Source: Polynucleobacter brandtiae
GTDB taxonomy: Bacteria > Pseudomonadota > Gammaproteobacteria > Burkholderiales > Burkholderiaceae
Length of the DNA stretch: 64,000 nt
Reading direction: 5' to 3'
Assembly (NCBI RefSeq): GCF_002797575.1
Contig: NZ_PGTX01000005.1
Location: forward strand, 1 to 64,000
Of the stretch, positions 1-7,976 are shown one piece after another. The notes under the pieces were generated by a model. The model was not told the origin of the DNA. It saw only the letters and a list, made by a program, of their open reading frames with translations, and did not search any database. Numbering within the stretch: the stretch's first letter is position 1; every line of letters starts with the position of its first letter. The translations under genes and the position numbers were made by a program.

Positions 1-146
1 TAAATCGGGCTCTCTTCATGTACTACTCCTTTTAGTCAAGGAGGAGTCATTATCTCTAAATTAGTTTGGTCTGAAAATCCCAGGACAGGTCACCATGACT
101 AGGAACTACAGAAGGATGAAAGCGGGATAATATTTAAACATAAAAA

Positions 147-209
147 TCATCACTACCCGCCTTGGTAATCTTTTGTGCATAGTAAACCAAGGACTTAGTG
201 ATTGATGAC
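147..209. other. Long imperfect stem-loop
   Basis: The arms CCTTGGT (160-166) and ACCAAGG (186-192) pair perfectly. Outside them, TCATCA with CACTA near 148-155 can pair, with a bulge, with TAGTGATTGATGA near 196-208. No T-run follows, so it does not look like a terminator. Its role is unknown; it could be the end of a decayed mobile element or a structured RNA. Confidence 0.4.
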
Positions 210-357
210 ATGAATTTTTATAATTTATATTGTTAAAACCAGTACTAACCTAGTTGTATCCTTAAACTTATATCTAATAATAGACTCTGTAAAGGCTTGA
301 ATAGAACTTTATAAACTACGTTTAATAAGGTGGTTTTAGCTCTAGTTGCTTATTGAG

Positions 358-469
358 GCCCCACCCATTTGGCGTCGGGTCAAACCGACACTAACTAATC
401 AGCCCCAAGCAACCATCAGCACTGAGTAATATTAGCCCCACCCCATTTGGAGTCGGGTCAAACCGACAC
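358..469. repeat. Two copies of a 34-35 bp hairpin-containing repeat
   Basis: The copies are at 358-391 and 435-469. Both read GCCCCACCC(C)ATTTGG followed, after two bases that differ slightly, by GTCGGGTCAAACCGACAC. They differ by one inserted C and one substitution. Each contains the dyad GTCGG/CCGAC around a GTCAAA loop (374-389 and 452-467). The copies are 77-78 bases apart. I do not recognise the family; a REP-like or operator-like element is possible. Confidence 0.6.
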
Positions 470-548
470 CACAAGATCAGCCCTACCAACGAATCCGACC
501 CGATTACAGTGAGAACCAATCGATTACGCTATTTTCAATTTATAAAAT

Positions 549-572
549 TGGCCTTCCCAGCACGATTCGAAC
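549..572 (-). pseudogene. 3' fragment of a tRNA-Arg gene (putative attachment-site duplicate)
   Basis: Read on the minus strand, this stretch matches the last 24 bases of the intact tRNA-Arg at 1283-1359, from the T loop to the encoded CCA end, with two mismatches. A 17-base core at 556-572 is identical to 1290-1306. No D arm or anticodon arm is present, so this is not a functional tRNA. A duplicated tRNA 3' end flanking accessory genes is the usual footprint of site-specific integration into a tRNA gene. No integrase gene remains in the window. Confidence 0.7.
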
Positions 573-592
573 CAGCAAACTTGGCCTTGTTT

Positions 593-949
593 TTACTGAT
601 CTTTTATTATTTTTGTTATCTGGGTTTCAAGGTTAGGTAGATTAATCTCGATTGTTTTCCAAACAATTTGCAGATCCACCTTAAAGTAACCATGTGCCAA
701 TGCATTGCGCATTTCATAGGCAGCCAACAAAGGAAGTTCAGGATGCTTAGCTAAAAATTCAGGAAAATGGCGCTCAATATTCTTACTTGCCTCGCCAATT
801 ACTTCGAAATTCCGAATCACCGCATCTTGAATTAATTGGCTACTGATAAAACCGACTTCATCAATATCGGCACAGTAGCCGTCTATGCGCTTTACAGCCT
901 CAAGAATGTGTTCTAAATAGCCCTGTAAACGCTGTGGATCACGCGTCAT
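593..949 (-). CDS. hepT: HepT-family HEPN ribonuclease toxin (DUF86)
   Basis: This is a 118-residue all-alpha HEPN protein of the HepT/DUF86 family. The family signature RX4HXY is intact as R81, H86 and Y88. In characterised homologues R and H form the RNase active site, and Tyr is the residue modified by the partner MntA to silence the toxin. The gene is the second of two and overlaps mntA by four bases (ATGA), so the pair is translated together. It lies between a tRNA-Arg fragment and the intact tRNA-Arg, which suggests acquisition with an integrated element. Family assignment is firm; toxicity is inferred. Confidence 0.85.
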   Translation of the reverse strand: MTRDPQRLQGYLEHILEAVKRIDGYCADIDEVGFISSQLIQDAVIRNFEVIGEASKNIERHFPEFLAKHPELPLLAAYEMRNALAHGYFKVDLQIVWKTIEINLPNLETQITKIIKDQ

Positions 950-1236
950 ATTGGCATTGAGCCTGCAATCACTGAGTTGCGGAACTTTTCTGGCAAAGCA
1001 TTAGGCGTCAAAACATCCACCGGAACACCCAATAATTGCTTTAATTTATAGCGGATTGCGCCAATATCAAATAAGGTTGTTTCGGCAGTAGGATCAATCA
1101 AGACATCTAAGTCACTACCATCAATATCGGTGCTATTGGCAACTGAACCAAAAACGCGTGCATTACTAGCATGATGCGCTTCAATAATTGAGCGAATCTC
1201 GGCACGGTTGGCATTCATGGCAACAGAGGGCTTCAT
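946..1236 (-). CDS. mntA: MntA-family minimal nucleotidyltransferase antitoxin
   Basis: A 96-residue MNT-fold protein. The nucleotidyltransferase signature GSX10DXD is intact (G30, S31, D42, D44). In studied HepT/MntA systems this enzyme transfers AMP to the Tyr of the HepT RXXXXHXY motif and so neutralises the toxin. The antitoxin comes first and overlaps hepT by four bases. The start at 1236 is favoured because a promoter-like TTGATC-16-GATAAT lies just seven bases upstream; an in-frame ATG at residue 7 is the alternative. No Shine-Dalgarno sequence is visible, so the message may be leaderless. Confidence 0.85.
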   Translation of the reverse strand: MKPSVAMNANRAEIRSIIEAHHASNARVFGSVANSTDIDGSDLDVLIDPTAETTLFDIGAIRYKLKQLLGVPVDVLTPNALPEKFRNSVIAGSMPI

Positions 1237-1243
1237 GTTATTG

Positions 1244-1271
1244 ATTATCCAGCTATTAATACAAAGATCAA
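1244..1271 (-). promoter_or_regulatory. Putative promoter of mntA-hepT, leaderless type
   Basis: On the minus strand, TTGATC (1266-1271) is separated by 16 bases from GATAAT (1244-1249). The start codon of mntA begins seven bases after the -10, so transcription would begin at or next to the ATG. This comes from sequence inspection only. Confidence 0.5.
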
Positions 1272-1282
1272 GATAGAAGATT

Positions 1283-1359
<77 letters not shown>

Positions 1360-1392
1360 TGTGTACTGGGACTATCTTACTAAAGGGGAAAG

Positions 1393-1469
1393 TGGTCGGA
1401 GTACAAGGATTCGAACCTTGGACCCCCTGCTCCCAAAGCAGGTGCGCTACCAGGCTGCGCTACACTCCG
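1393..1469 (-). tRNA. tRNA-Pro (anticodon TGG)
   Basis: A 77-base cloverleaf. The anticodon stem CCTGC/GCAGG encloses TTTGGGA, giving anticodon TGG. The T arm has the TTCGAAT loop, the acceptor CGGAGTG pairs with TACTCCG, and CCA is encoded. It lies 33 bases upstream of tRNA-Arg on the same strand, so the two are probably co-transcribed. Confidence 0.95.
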
Positions 1470-1494
1470 ACGGAATCGATATTGTACACCGCGT

Positions 1495-1522
1495 TTGCTG
1501 TCGGGGGCAAATCCTGTAATAT
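1495..1522 (+). promoter_or_regulatory. Putative promoter of the small exported protein and receptor genes
   Basis: TTGCTG (1495-1500), a 16-base spacer, then TAATAT (1517-1522). The ATG at 1529 is six bases beyond the -10, and no Shine-Dalgarno sequence precedes it. The message would therefore be leaderless. No obvious Zur or Fur palindrome was found. Confidence 0.45.
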
Positions 1523-1528
1523 GCGTGC

Positions 1529-1891
1529 ATGAGAGCCTTATTTACAAGCAAATTGAATAAAGAAATCAGAGGCCTTATTGCCCTGAGCTTTTTATTTGCG
1601 AGCGTATTAGGCAATCACTGGATAGGCTTTGCTCATGGCATTTCACACTCCGGAATCGTCCAAGAAAAGGCTGTCATCAGCTACGCCGACCAGAGCCCCA
1701 CATTGGGCCATAGCTCTGCAGCTTGTCATTTACTAGACGCCTTAACACTTGCTGGATTTATAGCCGCAGATCACCGGCTACCCATTGGCCTTAGCTCATC
1801 ATTTGTCGTTGTTGAACCACTAGAAATTCCAAATTTTGCTCGCTCTCCTGTCGGGCTATACCAAACCCGAGCACCACCTACCCTTACCTAG
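1529..1891 (+). CDS. Small exported protein of unknown function (DUF2946-like)
   Basis: A 120-residue protein with a basic N-terminus followed by a hydrophobic segment (about residues 14-30), which fits a signal peptide or single membrane anchor. Further on it has several histidines (H32, H36, H40 region), a lone Cys inside SSAACHLLDAL, and a C-terminal TRAPP stretch. Such short His/Cys proteins of the DUF2946 type often sit beside TonB-dependent metal receptors, and this one is 103 bases upstream of such a receptor on the same strand. The family call is tentative. A periplasmic metal-related role is only inferred from the neighbour. Confidence 0.55.
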   Translation: MRALFTSKLNKEIRGLIALSFLFASVLGNHWIGFAHGISHSGIVQEKAVISYADQSPTLGHSSAACHLLDALTLAGFIAADHRLPIGLSSSFVVVEPLEIPNFARSPVGLYQTRAPPTLT

Positions 1892-1994
1892 ACTCAGTAA
1901 ATCCTCTTATGGTCAAGCATCATCATGGCCAATCTGTTTATTGAACTATCAGTTGCCCAGCTAGCATTGGGCAATGCAAGGTAAGGCGTTATAA

Positions 1995-4082
1995 ATGCAT
2001 TCTTCACATCATTTTTTTACAAGATCTAAGGCAATAGCCTTGCTAGTCTGCGCCTTATTTGTGGGCAACACGTTTGCTCAGGCTGAAAGTCCTAGCCTTG
2101 AAATCACCGCAACTGGAGCACAAGAAGCAACCCAGAGCATTTTGACGCCTACCAAGATCCTGCAAGGTGACGAGCTTCTGAATAAACTGGGCTCCACTCT
2201 AGGTGCAACGCTCGCAAATGAATTGGGGGTAAGCGCCACTGGCTATGGTGCTGGATCTTCTCGTCCCGTGATTCGGGGGCTGGAGGGCTCTCGAGTGCAA
2301 ATTTTGCAAAATGGATTATCCGTAGGCGATGTCAGCAACATTTCGCAAGACCATGCCGTCGGAAACAACATGCAAAATGCCCATCAAGTCGAAATCTTAC
2401 GTGGCGCTGCGGCCCTACTCTATGGCTCTGGCTCCAGTGGTGGCTTAGTCAACGTTGTCAATGATCGAATCCTGACAAATCTTCCTGACAGACCAACGGG
2501 TGCCGTTAACTCTAGTTACGAAACAGTCAACACTGGCAGAGCGGGCGCCTTAGAGCTTGATAGTGCTTTTGGAGCAGTTGCCGTTCACGTAGATACCGCC
2601 ATCAACAATGCTAACAACTATCGGATCCCCGGTAACTCAACACAGTCACAAGGTGAGCCTGTGGGAGGATGGACTGTGCCACCCAGTGGGAATGGTGGCA
2701 ATAACTACAGTGGCAAATTACCCTATTCATCTAGCAATCAAAATAACCTCGGTGTTGGCGTGTCTCATATTGGGCAATCTGGCTATACCGGTGTTTCTGT
2801 GGAACGCTTGAATAATAACTACGGCATACCCACTCCTGAGGGTGGCTATATTCAGCAATCGCAGAATCGCTATGACCTTCAACATCAAACACGTGATCCT
2901 TTTGATGGGTTTTCGTCATTTAAATTTAGTGCAGCCAATTCTGATTACAGCCACACTGAATTTACGAATGCTGGTGTAGCAGCATCGCAATGGAAAAATA
3001 TTGCTAATGAAGCGCGCTTTGAATTAGCCCATAACCCACTTGCTGGTTGGAAAGGCATTGTAGGGGCTCAAGTATCAGCGGCCTCGCTCAATGCAACAGA
3101 GTTAAGTACTGGTAGCTATGCAATCGTCCCACCCACTAAAACAAATTCTAGCGCCTTCTTTTGGATTGAGGAAGGAAAGTGGCATTCGCTACAGGGTAAT
3201 TTAGGATTGCGCTATAACAATGTCGCTCAGAAGCCAAACCTTGGAACAGAACTCACATCTGAAGTAATGAGTATTGGGAACTCTACACCGAGCATTAGCC
3301 TGCAGAATCGAAGTTTCAATTTATTCTCTTACTCGGCTGGCGGCCTATGGAACTACTCACCGGGGCAAGGTGCAGGAATTGCCTACACGGTATCGCAGCG
3401 CGCGCCAAGCGCACAAGAACTCTATTCCTATGGCGCACATGAATCCACCGCTACATTTGATATTGGCAATCCCAACCTCAATAAAGAAACATCACATAAC
3501 CTAGAGTTCAATCTTCAAAAAACCAGCGGCCTCATCAGAGCGAAGGCAAGTGCTTATGCCAATCGGTTTAATAACTATATTTATGGTTTCTACACAGGGG
3601 ATGCCATCACATCCAGTGGATTTAACGTAGTGACAGCACAACAAGCTAGTGCGACGATTAAGGGTATTGAAGGTGAGCTAACTTACAACTGGAATCAAAC
3701 CGGCCTAGCTAGTCGCGCATTTGCTGATGCCTCACAGGGAACTTTTGATGCTGGTGGCAATCTTCCGCTACAACCTGCTCCACGCCTAGGTGTAGAGCTA
3801 GCCCATCAGAAAAATGGTTGGCTAAGTAATGCGACTTATATTTATAGCTATCAGCAAAATCGACTTGCCTCTTGGGAGCAAGGACCCGCACCAAGCTATA
3901 ACCTTTTGAACGCAGGTATTTCTTATACCCAAAGAGTGAGAGAGGTCAATTGGACCGTTTATATGAATCTCAAAAATCTACTCAATGAACAAATCCGATA
4001 TGCAACAACACCGATGGCAGTCAGACTATACGCACCACAGCCCGGCAGAAGCTTAATGATAGGTTTACGCGGAACTTTCTGA
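1995..4082 (+). CDS. TonB-dependent outer-membrane receptor, ZnuD-like
   Basis: 695 residues. A signal peptide ends near FAQA (about residue 30). A plug domain follows with the conserved RPVIRGLEGSRVQIL segment and VEILRGAAALLYGSG, then a long beta-barrel ending in the expected C-terminal Phe (GLRGTF). The plug carries DHAVGNN, resembling the zinc/haem receptor ZnuD family, so a metal substrate is likely but not proven. It imports its ligand with energy from TonB-ExbB-ExbD, none of which are in this window. AAGG eight or so bases before ATG serves as ribosome binding site. It probably shares a transcript with the small exported protein upstream and ends three bases from the convergent chromate transporter gene. 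Confidence 0.85.
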   Translation: MHSSHHFFTRSKAIALLVCALFVGNTFAQAESPSLEITATGAQEATQSILTPTKILQGDELLNKLGSTLGATLANELGVSATGYGAGSSRPVIRGLEGSRVQILQNGLSVGDVSNISQDHAVGNNMQNAHQVEILRGAAALLYGSGSSGGLVNVVNDRILTNLPDRPTGAVNSSYETVNTGRAGALELDSAFGAVAVHVDTAINNANNYRIPGNSTQSQGEPVGGWTVPPSGNGGNNYSGKLPYSSSNQNNLGVGVSHIGQSGYTGVSVERLNNNYGIPTPEGGYIQQSQNRYDLQHQTRDPFDGFSSFKFSAANSDYSHTEFTNAGVAASQWKNIANEARFELAHNPLAGWKGIVGAQVSAASLNATELSTGSYAIVPPTKTNSSAFFWIEEGKWHSLQGNLGLRYNNVAQKPNLGTELTSEVMSIGNSTPSISLQNRSFNLFSYSAGGLWNYSPGQGAGIAYTVSQRAPSAQELYSYGAHESTATFDIGNPNLNKETSHNLEFNLQKTSGLIRAKASAYANRFNNYIYGFYTGDAITSSGFNVVTAQQASATIKGIEGELTYNWNQTGLASRAFADASQGTFDAGGNLPLQPAPRLGVELAHQKNGWLSNATYIYSYQQNRLASWEQGPAPSYNLLNAGISYTQRVREVNWTVYMNLKNLLNEQIRYATTPMAVRLYAPQPGRSLMIGLRGTF

Positions 4083-4084
4083 TG

Positions 4085-4609
4085 CTATACGTACGCACTC
4101 ATCACAGCACACAAGACACCAGAGCCCAGTATTAAGAAAACAGGATTAATCTTGGTTTTCAAAATAAGATAAAAGGTAATTAAAGCAAGAGCAGCAGAAG
4201 CAGGACTAATGATGGATGCTTTAGCAACAGCGTATACGCCTGAAGACATCAAGCCAATAGAGATAGGCTCTAGGGCGCTTTGTAACGTTCTTCGCCAAGG
4301 GCTTTCACCAAATCGATCCCACAAGCGACCAACAGACAAACACAGGATGCTAGATGGTAGAAAAAATGATAATAAAACTAAACCCGCACCAATGAAGCCA
4401 GCAATCTGATAGCCAATTAACAATATCATCAGCATGTTTGGGCCAGGCGCTAACTGACCAATGCTATAGATATGAATAAATTGCTCATGACTGATACCAA
4501 ATTGCTGTGCTAAGAGGGTCTGCATTTCTGGCAATACGGCTGTTCCGCCACCAACTGCTAATACAGAGAGCATGGCAAAACTAGAAATGAGTTGAACATA
4601 AATACTCAT
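4085..4609 (-). CDS. chrA: Chromate transporter, second half (short-chain CHR family)
   Basis: A 174-residue membrane protein made of a single CHR domain. It carries the typical FAMLSVLAVGGGTAVLPEM start and the PGPNMLMILLIGYQIAG motif, with about six hydrophobic segments. The family's long form fuses two such domains; here they are two genes overlapping by four bases. The two halves are expected to work as a heterodimer moving chromate or a similar oxyanion outwards. The substrate is not proven, since many CHR proteins have no tested function. Confidence 0.85.
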   Translation of the reverse strand: MSIYVQLISSFAMLSVLAVGGGTAVLPEMQTLLAQQFGISHEQFIHIYSIGQLAPGPNMLMILLIGYQIAGFIGAGLVLLSFFLPSSILCLSVGRLWDRFGESPWRRTLQSALEPISIGLMSSGVYAVAKASIISPASAALALITFYLILKTKINPVFLILGSGVLCAVMSAYV

Positions 4610-5187
4610 ACAGTTTTACCGGGGCGATAGAGGAAGATCGCCACGGGCGCCATGATCAATAGGACCAATGGGAGAGATAGCTTAGCAATACTCATCAGTA
4701 AAAAAGTGTTGGCAATAATACTCAGCGATTTAATGTGCTTCCAATGCTGATCGCCAATACGGTAAGTAATCGCAGTCAATAAGCCGGTGGCTGATGCTGC
4801 AATACCACCTAGAACAATGTTAGCTAGTGGATGATTGACTTGACTGACGTAAATAACACCCACGCCCAAAATAAATAATGAACCAGGAAAAATTAAACCT
4901 AGCGGCGCTAAGATTGCTCCAGTTAGACCTCGTAAATGATTGCCCACTAAAACAGCAAGATTGACAGAGTTAAGTCCTGGCATCGTTTGGCTGATCGCTA
5001 AATACGCCATAAATTGATCGGCGGATAGCCACTGGCGTTTTTCTACCAGCAAGATTCGTTCATAGGCAATAATTCCGCCGCCAAAACTGATAGCCCCAAT
5101 CAAAAGAAACTGCGTAAATAGATCAATCAGCTTTGTAGCCTTAGGGGATTGAGTAAGCTCCGCCCGATGATCAGGCAAAGCACTCAT
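4606..5187 (-). CDS. chrA: Chromate transporter, first half (short-chain CHR family)
   Basis: A 193-residue membrane protein with one CHR domain. It shows FGGGIIAYERILLVEKRQWLS near the N-terminus and QTMPGLNSVNLAVLVG, both typical of the N-terminal half. It overlaps the second half by four bases downstream, and its ATG overlaps the stop of the CYTH-like gene upstream by four bases. All three genes therefore form one tightly coupled operon. Fusion of the two halves is the common alternative arrangement in other bacteria. Confidence 0.85.
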   Translation of the reverse strand: MSALPDHRAELTQSPKATKLIDLFTQFLLIGAISFGGGIIAYERILLVEKRQWLSADQFMAYLAISQTMPGLNSVNLAVLVGNHLRGLTGAILAPLGLIFPGSLFILGVGVIYVSQVNHPLANIVLGGIAASATGLLTAITYRIGDQHWKHIKSLSIIANTFLLMSIAKLSLPLVLLIMAPVAIFLYRPGKTV

Positions 5188-6020
5188 TCTGGCTTTCCAT
5201 AAATTAATGCTGTCTTGGTGCTACCGATCTCTAGGCTATCTGCTAATTCCAATTGAAGCTTCTTGAAAAATGTATCTGCCCGCTGATGTGCCTTTACTTG
5301 CAATCTGTTTTTATTGTTAACTCGATAGGAGAAGGCCAGTTCGCCCACGATAGGATCGCCGACACTTTTCATCCAAATAGCAATTTCACAATGCGCTTGA
5401 ACCCCATCACCAAACACTAAATTACCAATAGGCAGGCAAGCCTCCAACACTTTATTGGTCCGCCCACCTACAATTCTGACAGGGGTTTTTTTATCAATAG
5501 GTAGCATGAGCATACCGGGGAAGTACCTGGCAACGCTAGCAAAGGTTCCCTCAAATAAGCTATCAATCGGTACTGCATCCAATATTGCATTATTTGAATA
5601 AATTGCTCGATGAGACCCCAGTGCATCACCACGCAAGATTTCCTCTTTGAGGCGTAAGCGGGATTGAATACTTTTTTTAGGTGCAGGGTTAAATTGAGTG
5701 GCTTGCGAAAGATCGCCTGAGCGACATTTTAGGGTGACCTCACACCAATCATCTACCCAAATATTTTGGCGCGATTCTCGCACACGCAAGATCACATTAT
5801 TACGGCGAAAGTCTTCACCAGGAGTGTCGTAAAAGTAGATATTGCGCAAGCCCGTCGTGGCATTGTCAAGATGAAAGAACTCCACTTTACTTTTTTGACA
5901 AAATGAAAGTATTTGATCACTTAAGGCAGCTATTCGGCTTCTACGATCTAAGCCCTGGGGCTTGATGAGTAGCTTAAATTCGCGATTCGTAATTAGCTTT
6001 GCTGCCTTCATTTCATTCAT
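5184..6020 (-). CDS. CYTH-like (triphosphate tunnel) domain protein
   Basis: 278 residues, no signal peptide or membrane segment. The order of motifs resembles the CYTH fold: REFKLLIKP near the start, YFYDTP then ILRVRES, EVTLKCR, RLKEEI, and near the end CEIAIWMKS and GELAFSYRV. CYTH proteins bind triphosphates or polyphosphate inside a beta tunnel. The classic ExExK signature is only partly kept (EFK), so catalysis is uncertain. It is first in an operon with the split chromate transporter and lies next to the ppk2 gene, which makes a polyphosphate link tempting but unproven. The start may be M1 (6020) or M4 (6011); AGGAG is better spaced for M4. Confidence 0.55.
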   Translation of the reverse strand: MNEMKAAKLITNREFKLLIKPQGLDRRSRIAALSDQILSFCQKSKVEFFHLDNATTGLRNIYFYDTPGEDFRRNNVILRVRESRQNIWVDDWCEVTLKCRSGDLSQATQFNPAPKKSIQSRLRLKEEILRGDALGSHRAIYSNNAILDAVPIDSLFEGTFASVARYFPGMLMLPIDKKTPVRIVGGRTNKVLEACLPIGNLVFGDGVQAHCEIAIWMKSVGDPIVGELAFSYRVNNKNRLQVKAHQRADTFFKKLQLELADSLEIGSTKTALIYGKPE

Positions 6021-6051
6021 CTCCTAATATTAGTAAGAGATTAACATTGTC

Positions 6052-6123
6052 TAGCCTGAGTGACTCATTGAGTCATAGAGTTATCTGGTCATTGACTCGT
6101 AGAGTTATCTAGTCATTGACTAT
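6052..6123. repeat. Three 24-bp repeats with evenly spaced dyads
   Basis: Units 6076-6099 and 6100-6123 are nearly identical (TAGAGTTATCT, then R, then GTCATTGACT). Unit 6052-6075 is a diverged copy. Each contains a small dyad: TGACTCATTGAGTCA centred at 6068, then GTCATTGAC centred at 6092 and at 6116, exactly 24 bp apart. The array lies 30-100 bases upstream of the CYTH/chromate operon, just above a weak promoter-like TAGACA-15-TAATAT. It looks like an operator array for an unidentified regulator. Confidence 0.65.
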
Positions 6124-6144
6124 GCATCGGCTTGTAAAGCGCAG

Positions 6145-7050
6145 TTAATACACTTCAGGCACATACATCTGAGGGGGGACCGGGCCACGCAGGTAATCTG
6201 GGTTGTGAACCCGTTTTGGCAAGGTAATGACAGGATGATCAATTTCCTTGTAGGGAATTTGATCAAGCAAGTGAGTAATGCAGTTTAAGCGCGCTTTTTT
6301 CTTATCATTTGCTGCTACAACCCACCATGGGGCTTCAGGAATATGCGTACGCTCTAACATAGTCTCTTTGGCTTTGGTGTAGGCCTCCCACAAACGACGA
6401 GCCTCCAGATCCATCGGGCTCAGCTTCCACTGCTTTAAAGGATCGTGAATGCGCATCATAAAGCGGTTGTACTGCTCCTCATCTGAAATTGAAAACCAAT
6501 ACTTAATCAGAATGACTCCGGAGCTGATCATCATGCGCTCAAGATCTGGTACCGTTCTTAAGAACTCTTCATACTCATAGTCGGTACAAAAGCCCATCAC
6601 CCGCTCAACGCCGGCGCGGTTATACCAACTACGATCAAACAAAACAATCTCACCACCTGCAGGTAACTGAGAAATGTAACGCTGAAAATACCACTGTGTC
6701 TTCTCACGCTCGTTTGGTGCAGGCAAGGCCACTACCTTGCATACGCGGGGATTGAGCCTTTGAGTAATACGTTTAATTGCCCCACCCTTACCGGCAGAGT
6801 CACGACCTTCAAATAGAACAGCGACCTTGAGCTTGTTCTCAACCACCCAGTCTTGAAGCTTGACTAATTCACCTTGGAGACGAAAGAGCTCTTTAAAGTA
6901 GACCTGTCGAGACATTCCGGAGCCTGATTCTCCATCTGGTGACATGCGGTCATCATCGAGCTCCATTTCGAGCTCTTCATCCATGCTGTCGAGAATTTCT
7001 TCTTGGGCACGGCGATACCACTCGGCCATCTCGTGATGTTTTGATGTCAT
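6145..7050 (-). CDS. ppk2: Polyphosphate kinase 2
   Basis: 301 residues of the PPK2 family, of the usual one-domain length. Walker A is GRDSAGKGG (82-90) and Walker B is IVLFDRSWYNRAG (D139). A lid module and the conserved HIPEAPWW follow. PPK2 enzymes transfer phosphate between polyphosphate and nucleoside di- or monophosphates. The N-terminal 45 residues are strongly acidic. The ribosome binding site AAGGA sits seven bases before ATG. It lies 64 bases downstream of the acyltransferase gene on the same strand and is likely co-transcribed with it. A single Pho half-site in the gap is too weak to call. Confidence 0.9.
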   Translation of the reverse strand: MTSKHHEMAEWYRRAQEEILDSMDEELEMELDDDRMSPDGESGSGMSRQVYFKELFRLQGELVKLQDWVVENKLKVAVLFEGRDSAGKGGAIKRITQRLNPRVCKVVALPAPNEREKTQWYFQRYISQLPAGGEIVLFDRSWYNRAGVERVMGFCTDYEYEEFLRTVPDLERMMISSGVILIKYWFSISDEEQYNRFMMRIHDPLKQWKLSPMDLEARRLWEAYTKAKETMLERTHIPEAPWWVVAANDKKKARLNCITHLLDQIPYKEIDHPVITLPKRVHNPDYLRGPVPPQMYVPEVY

Positions 7051-7114
7051 TTAACTATCCTTAGTCATGCTTTATTTATAGCCCAAGGATATGACATTTT
7101 CATTAAAGCTTCTT

Positions 7115-7891
7115 TTAAATGGCCTGAGCAATCGATTCTTGACAGAAAGATGCTAATTTTTTTCGGTCGAGAGCCCCCCCTGAATCAAAAGAATATGCAG
7201 ACAACAAGGTTAAATGGGCCTGCAAGTCTGATGTAGCAATGATTTTGGCCATAGACTCTAATAAACCCATATCCCCAATAAAAGCAGGGATTTCTGTTCT
7301 TAAACCGCTTACTTTTGACCTATATTGAATAGCCAAGGGAATAGTCAAGCTTCGTGAAATGATCGCTGACTCAAAGAGATTAGGCTTAAATGGCAATACT
7401 GATTGGCCATTGGTGGACGTCCCTTCGGGAAAAATACAGACAGACTCCGATTGAAGAACTACGGCCATCTGACTGCCTACCTGCTTCGCATGCCGCGCAC
7501 TATCCCTCTGGATAAAAACAGTGCCCAGTTGAACCGCCATCCAGCCAAAAATAGGCCAACCTTTTACCTCGGATTTAGCGACAAACCGAATCGGCTTGAA
7601 CGCATTGATAGCATGGATATCTAACCAAGAGATGTGGTTTGAGACCATCAAATACGGGGAGTTTATTGCCGTTCCCGCACCATGAATCAATAGCTCTATA
7701 TTAAGAATCACTAGCAAACGGTGAGACCATTTTTGAATTTTTTGATCCTTATGCAGGCGATCCAAAAAAGGAAAAACAAAACAAAGCGTACCCACACCAC
7801 ACAAAATATGTACTGCTAATAAGGCCCATATCCAAAATTGCTTTATTTGAGAGGGTATCTTTTGGCGTGGATTGTAATGGGAGGAATTCAT
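7115..7891 (-). CDS. olsA: Lyso-lipid acyltransferase, PlsC/OlsA type
   Basis: 258 residues with an N-terminal membrane segment (about 20-45). The acyltransferase motifs are NHISWLD (catalytic H and D) and FPEGTS. The family makes phosphatidic acid from lysophosphatidic acid (PlsC) or ornithine lipid from lyso-ornithine lipid (OlsA). An OlsA role is favoured because olsB is about 2.4 kb away in the same cluster and the flanking genes are all lipid-remodelling or phosphate genes. Sequence alone does not settle PlsC against OlsA. It diverges from plcP across an 85-base gap that holds a Pho box. Confidence 0.7.
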   Translation of the reverse strand: MNSSHYNPRQKIPSQIKQFWIWALLAVHILCGVGTLCFVFPFLDRLHKDQKIQKWSHRLLVILNIELLIHGAGTAINSPYLMVSNHISWLDIHAINAFKPIRFVAKSEVKGWPIFGWMAVQLGTVFIQRDSARHAKQVGSQMAVVLQSESVCIFPEGTSTNGQSVLPFKPNLFESAIISRSLTIPLAIQYRSKVSGLRTEIPAFIGDMGLLESMAKIIATSDLQAHLTLLSAYSFDSGGALDRKKLASFCQESIAQAI

Positions 7892-7912
7892 GAGTAATCG
7901 TTAATATAAAAC

Positions 7913-7956
7913 AAGTCATGCAATTGACACATAAATGTCATGAGGCTTACACATAG
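7913..7956 (+). promoter_or_regulatory. Double Pho box before plcP
   Basis: Four direct 11-base units follow one another without gaps: AAGTCATGCAA, TTGACACATAA, ATGTCATGAGG and CTTACACATAG. The last two match the PhoB consensus (two CTGTCA(T/C)-like heptamers with a 4-base spacer). A -10-like TAATAG (7965-7970) follows nine bases later. The ATG of plcP is at 7977, so the transcript would be leaderless. PhoB control is inferred from this match and from phoB being encoded nearby. Confidence 0.75.
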
Positions 7957-7976
7957 GGCGGGCCTAATAGGTTCTC

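Larger units (their letters stand above)
1..555. other. Non-coding AT-rich stretch
   Basis: No convincing gene was found on either strand. Reading frames are short, and none gave a peptide I recognise. The stretch is visibly richer in A and T than the genes to its right. It holds a stem-loop (147-209), a duplicated hairpin motif (358-391 and 435-469) and, at its right edge, a fragment of a tRNA gene. Together with the toxin-antitoxin pair that follows, this suggests the decayed end of an inserted element, which is inference. Confidence 0.6.

Noticed and set aside
549-640. A complete tRNA at 549
   Set aside because: Only the T loop to CCA is present; no D or anticodon arm can be folded.
7051-7114. 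Pho box before ppk2
   Set aside because: Only one heptamer (ATGTCAT) is present; the second position reads TTGGGCT, and TATAAA lies too close.
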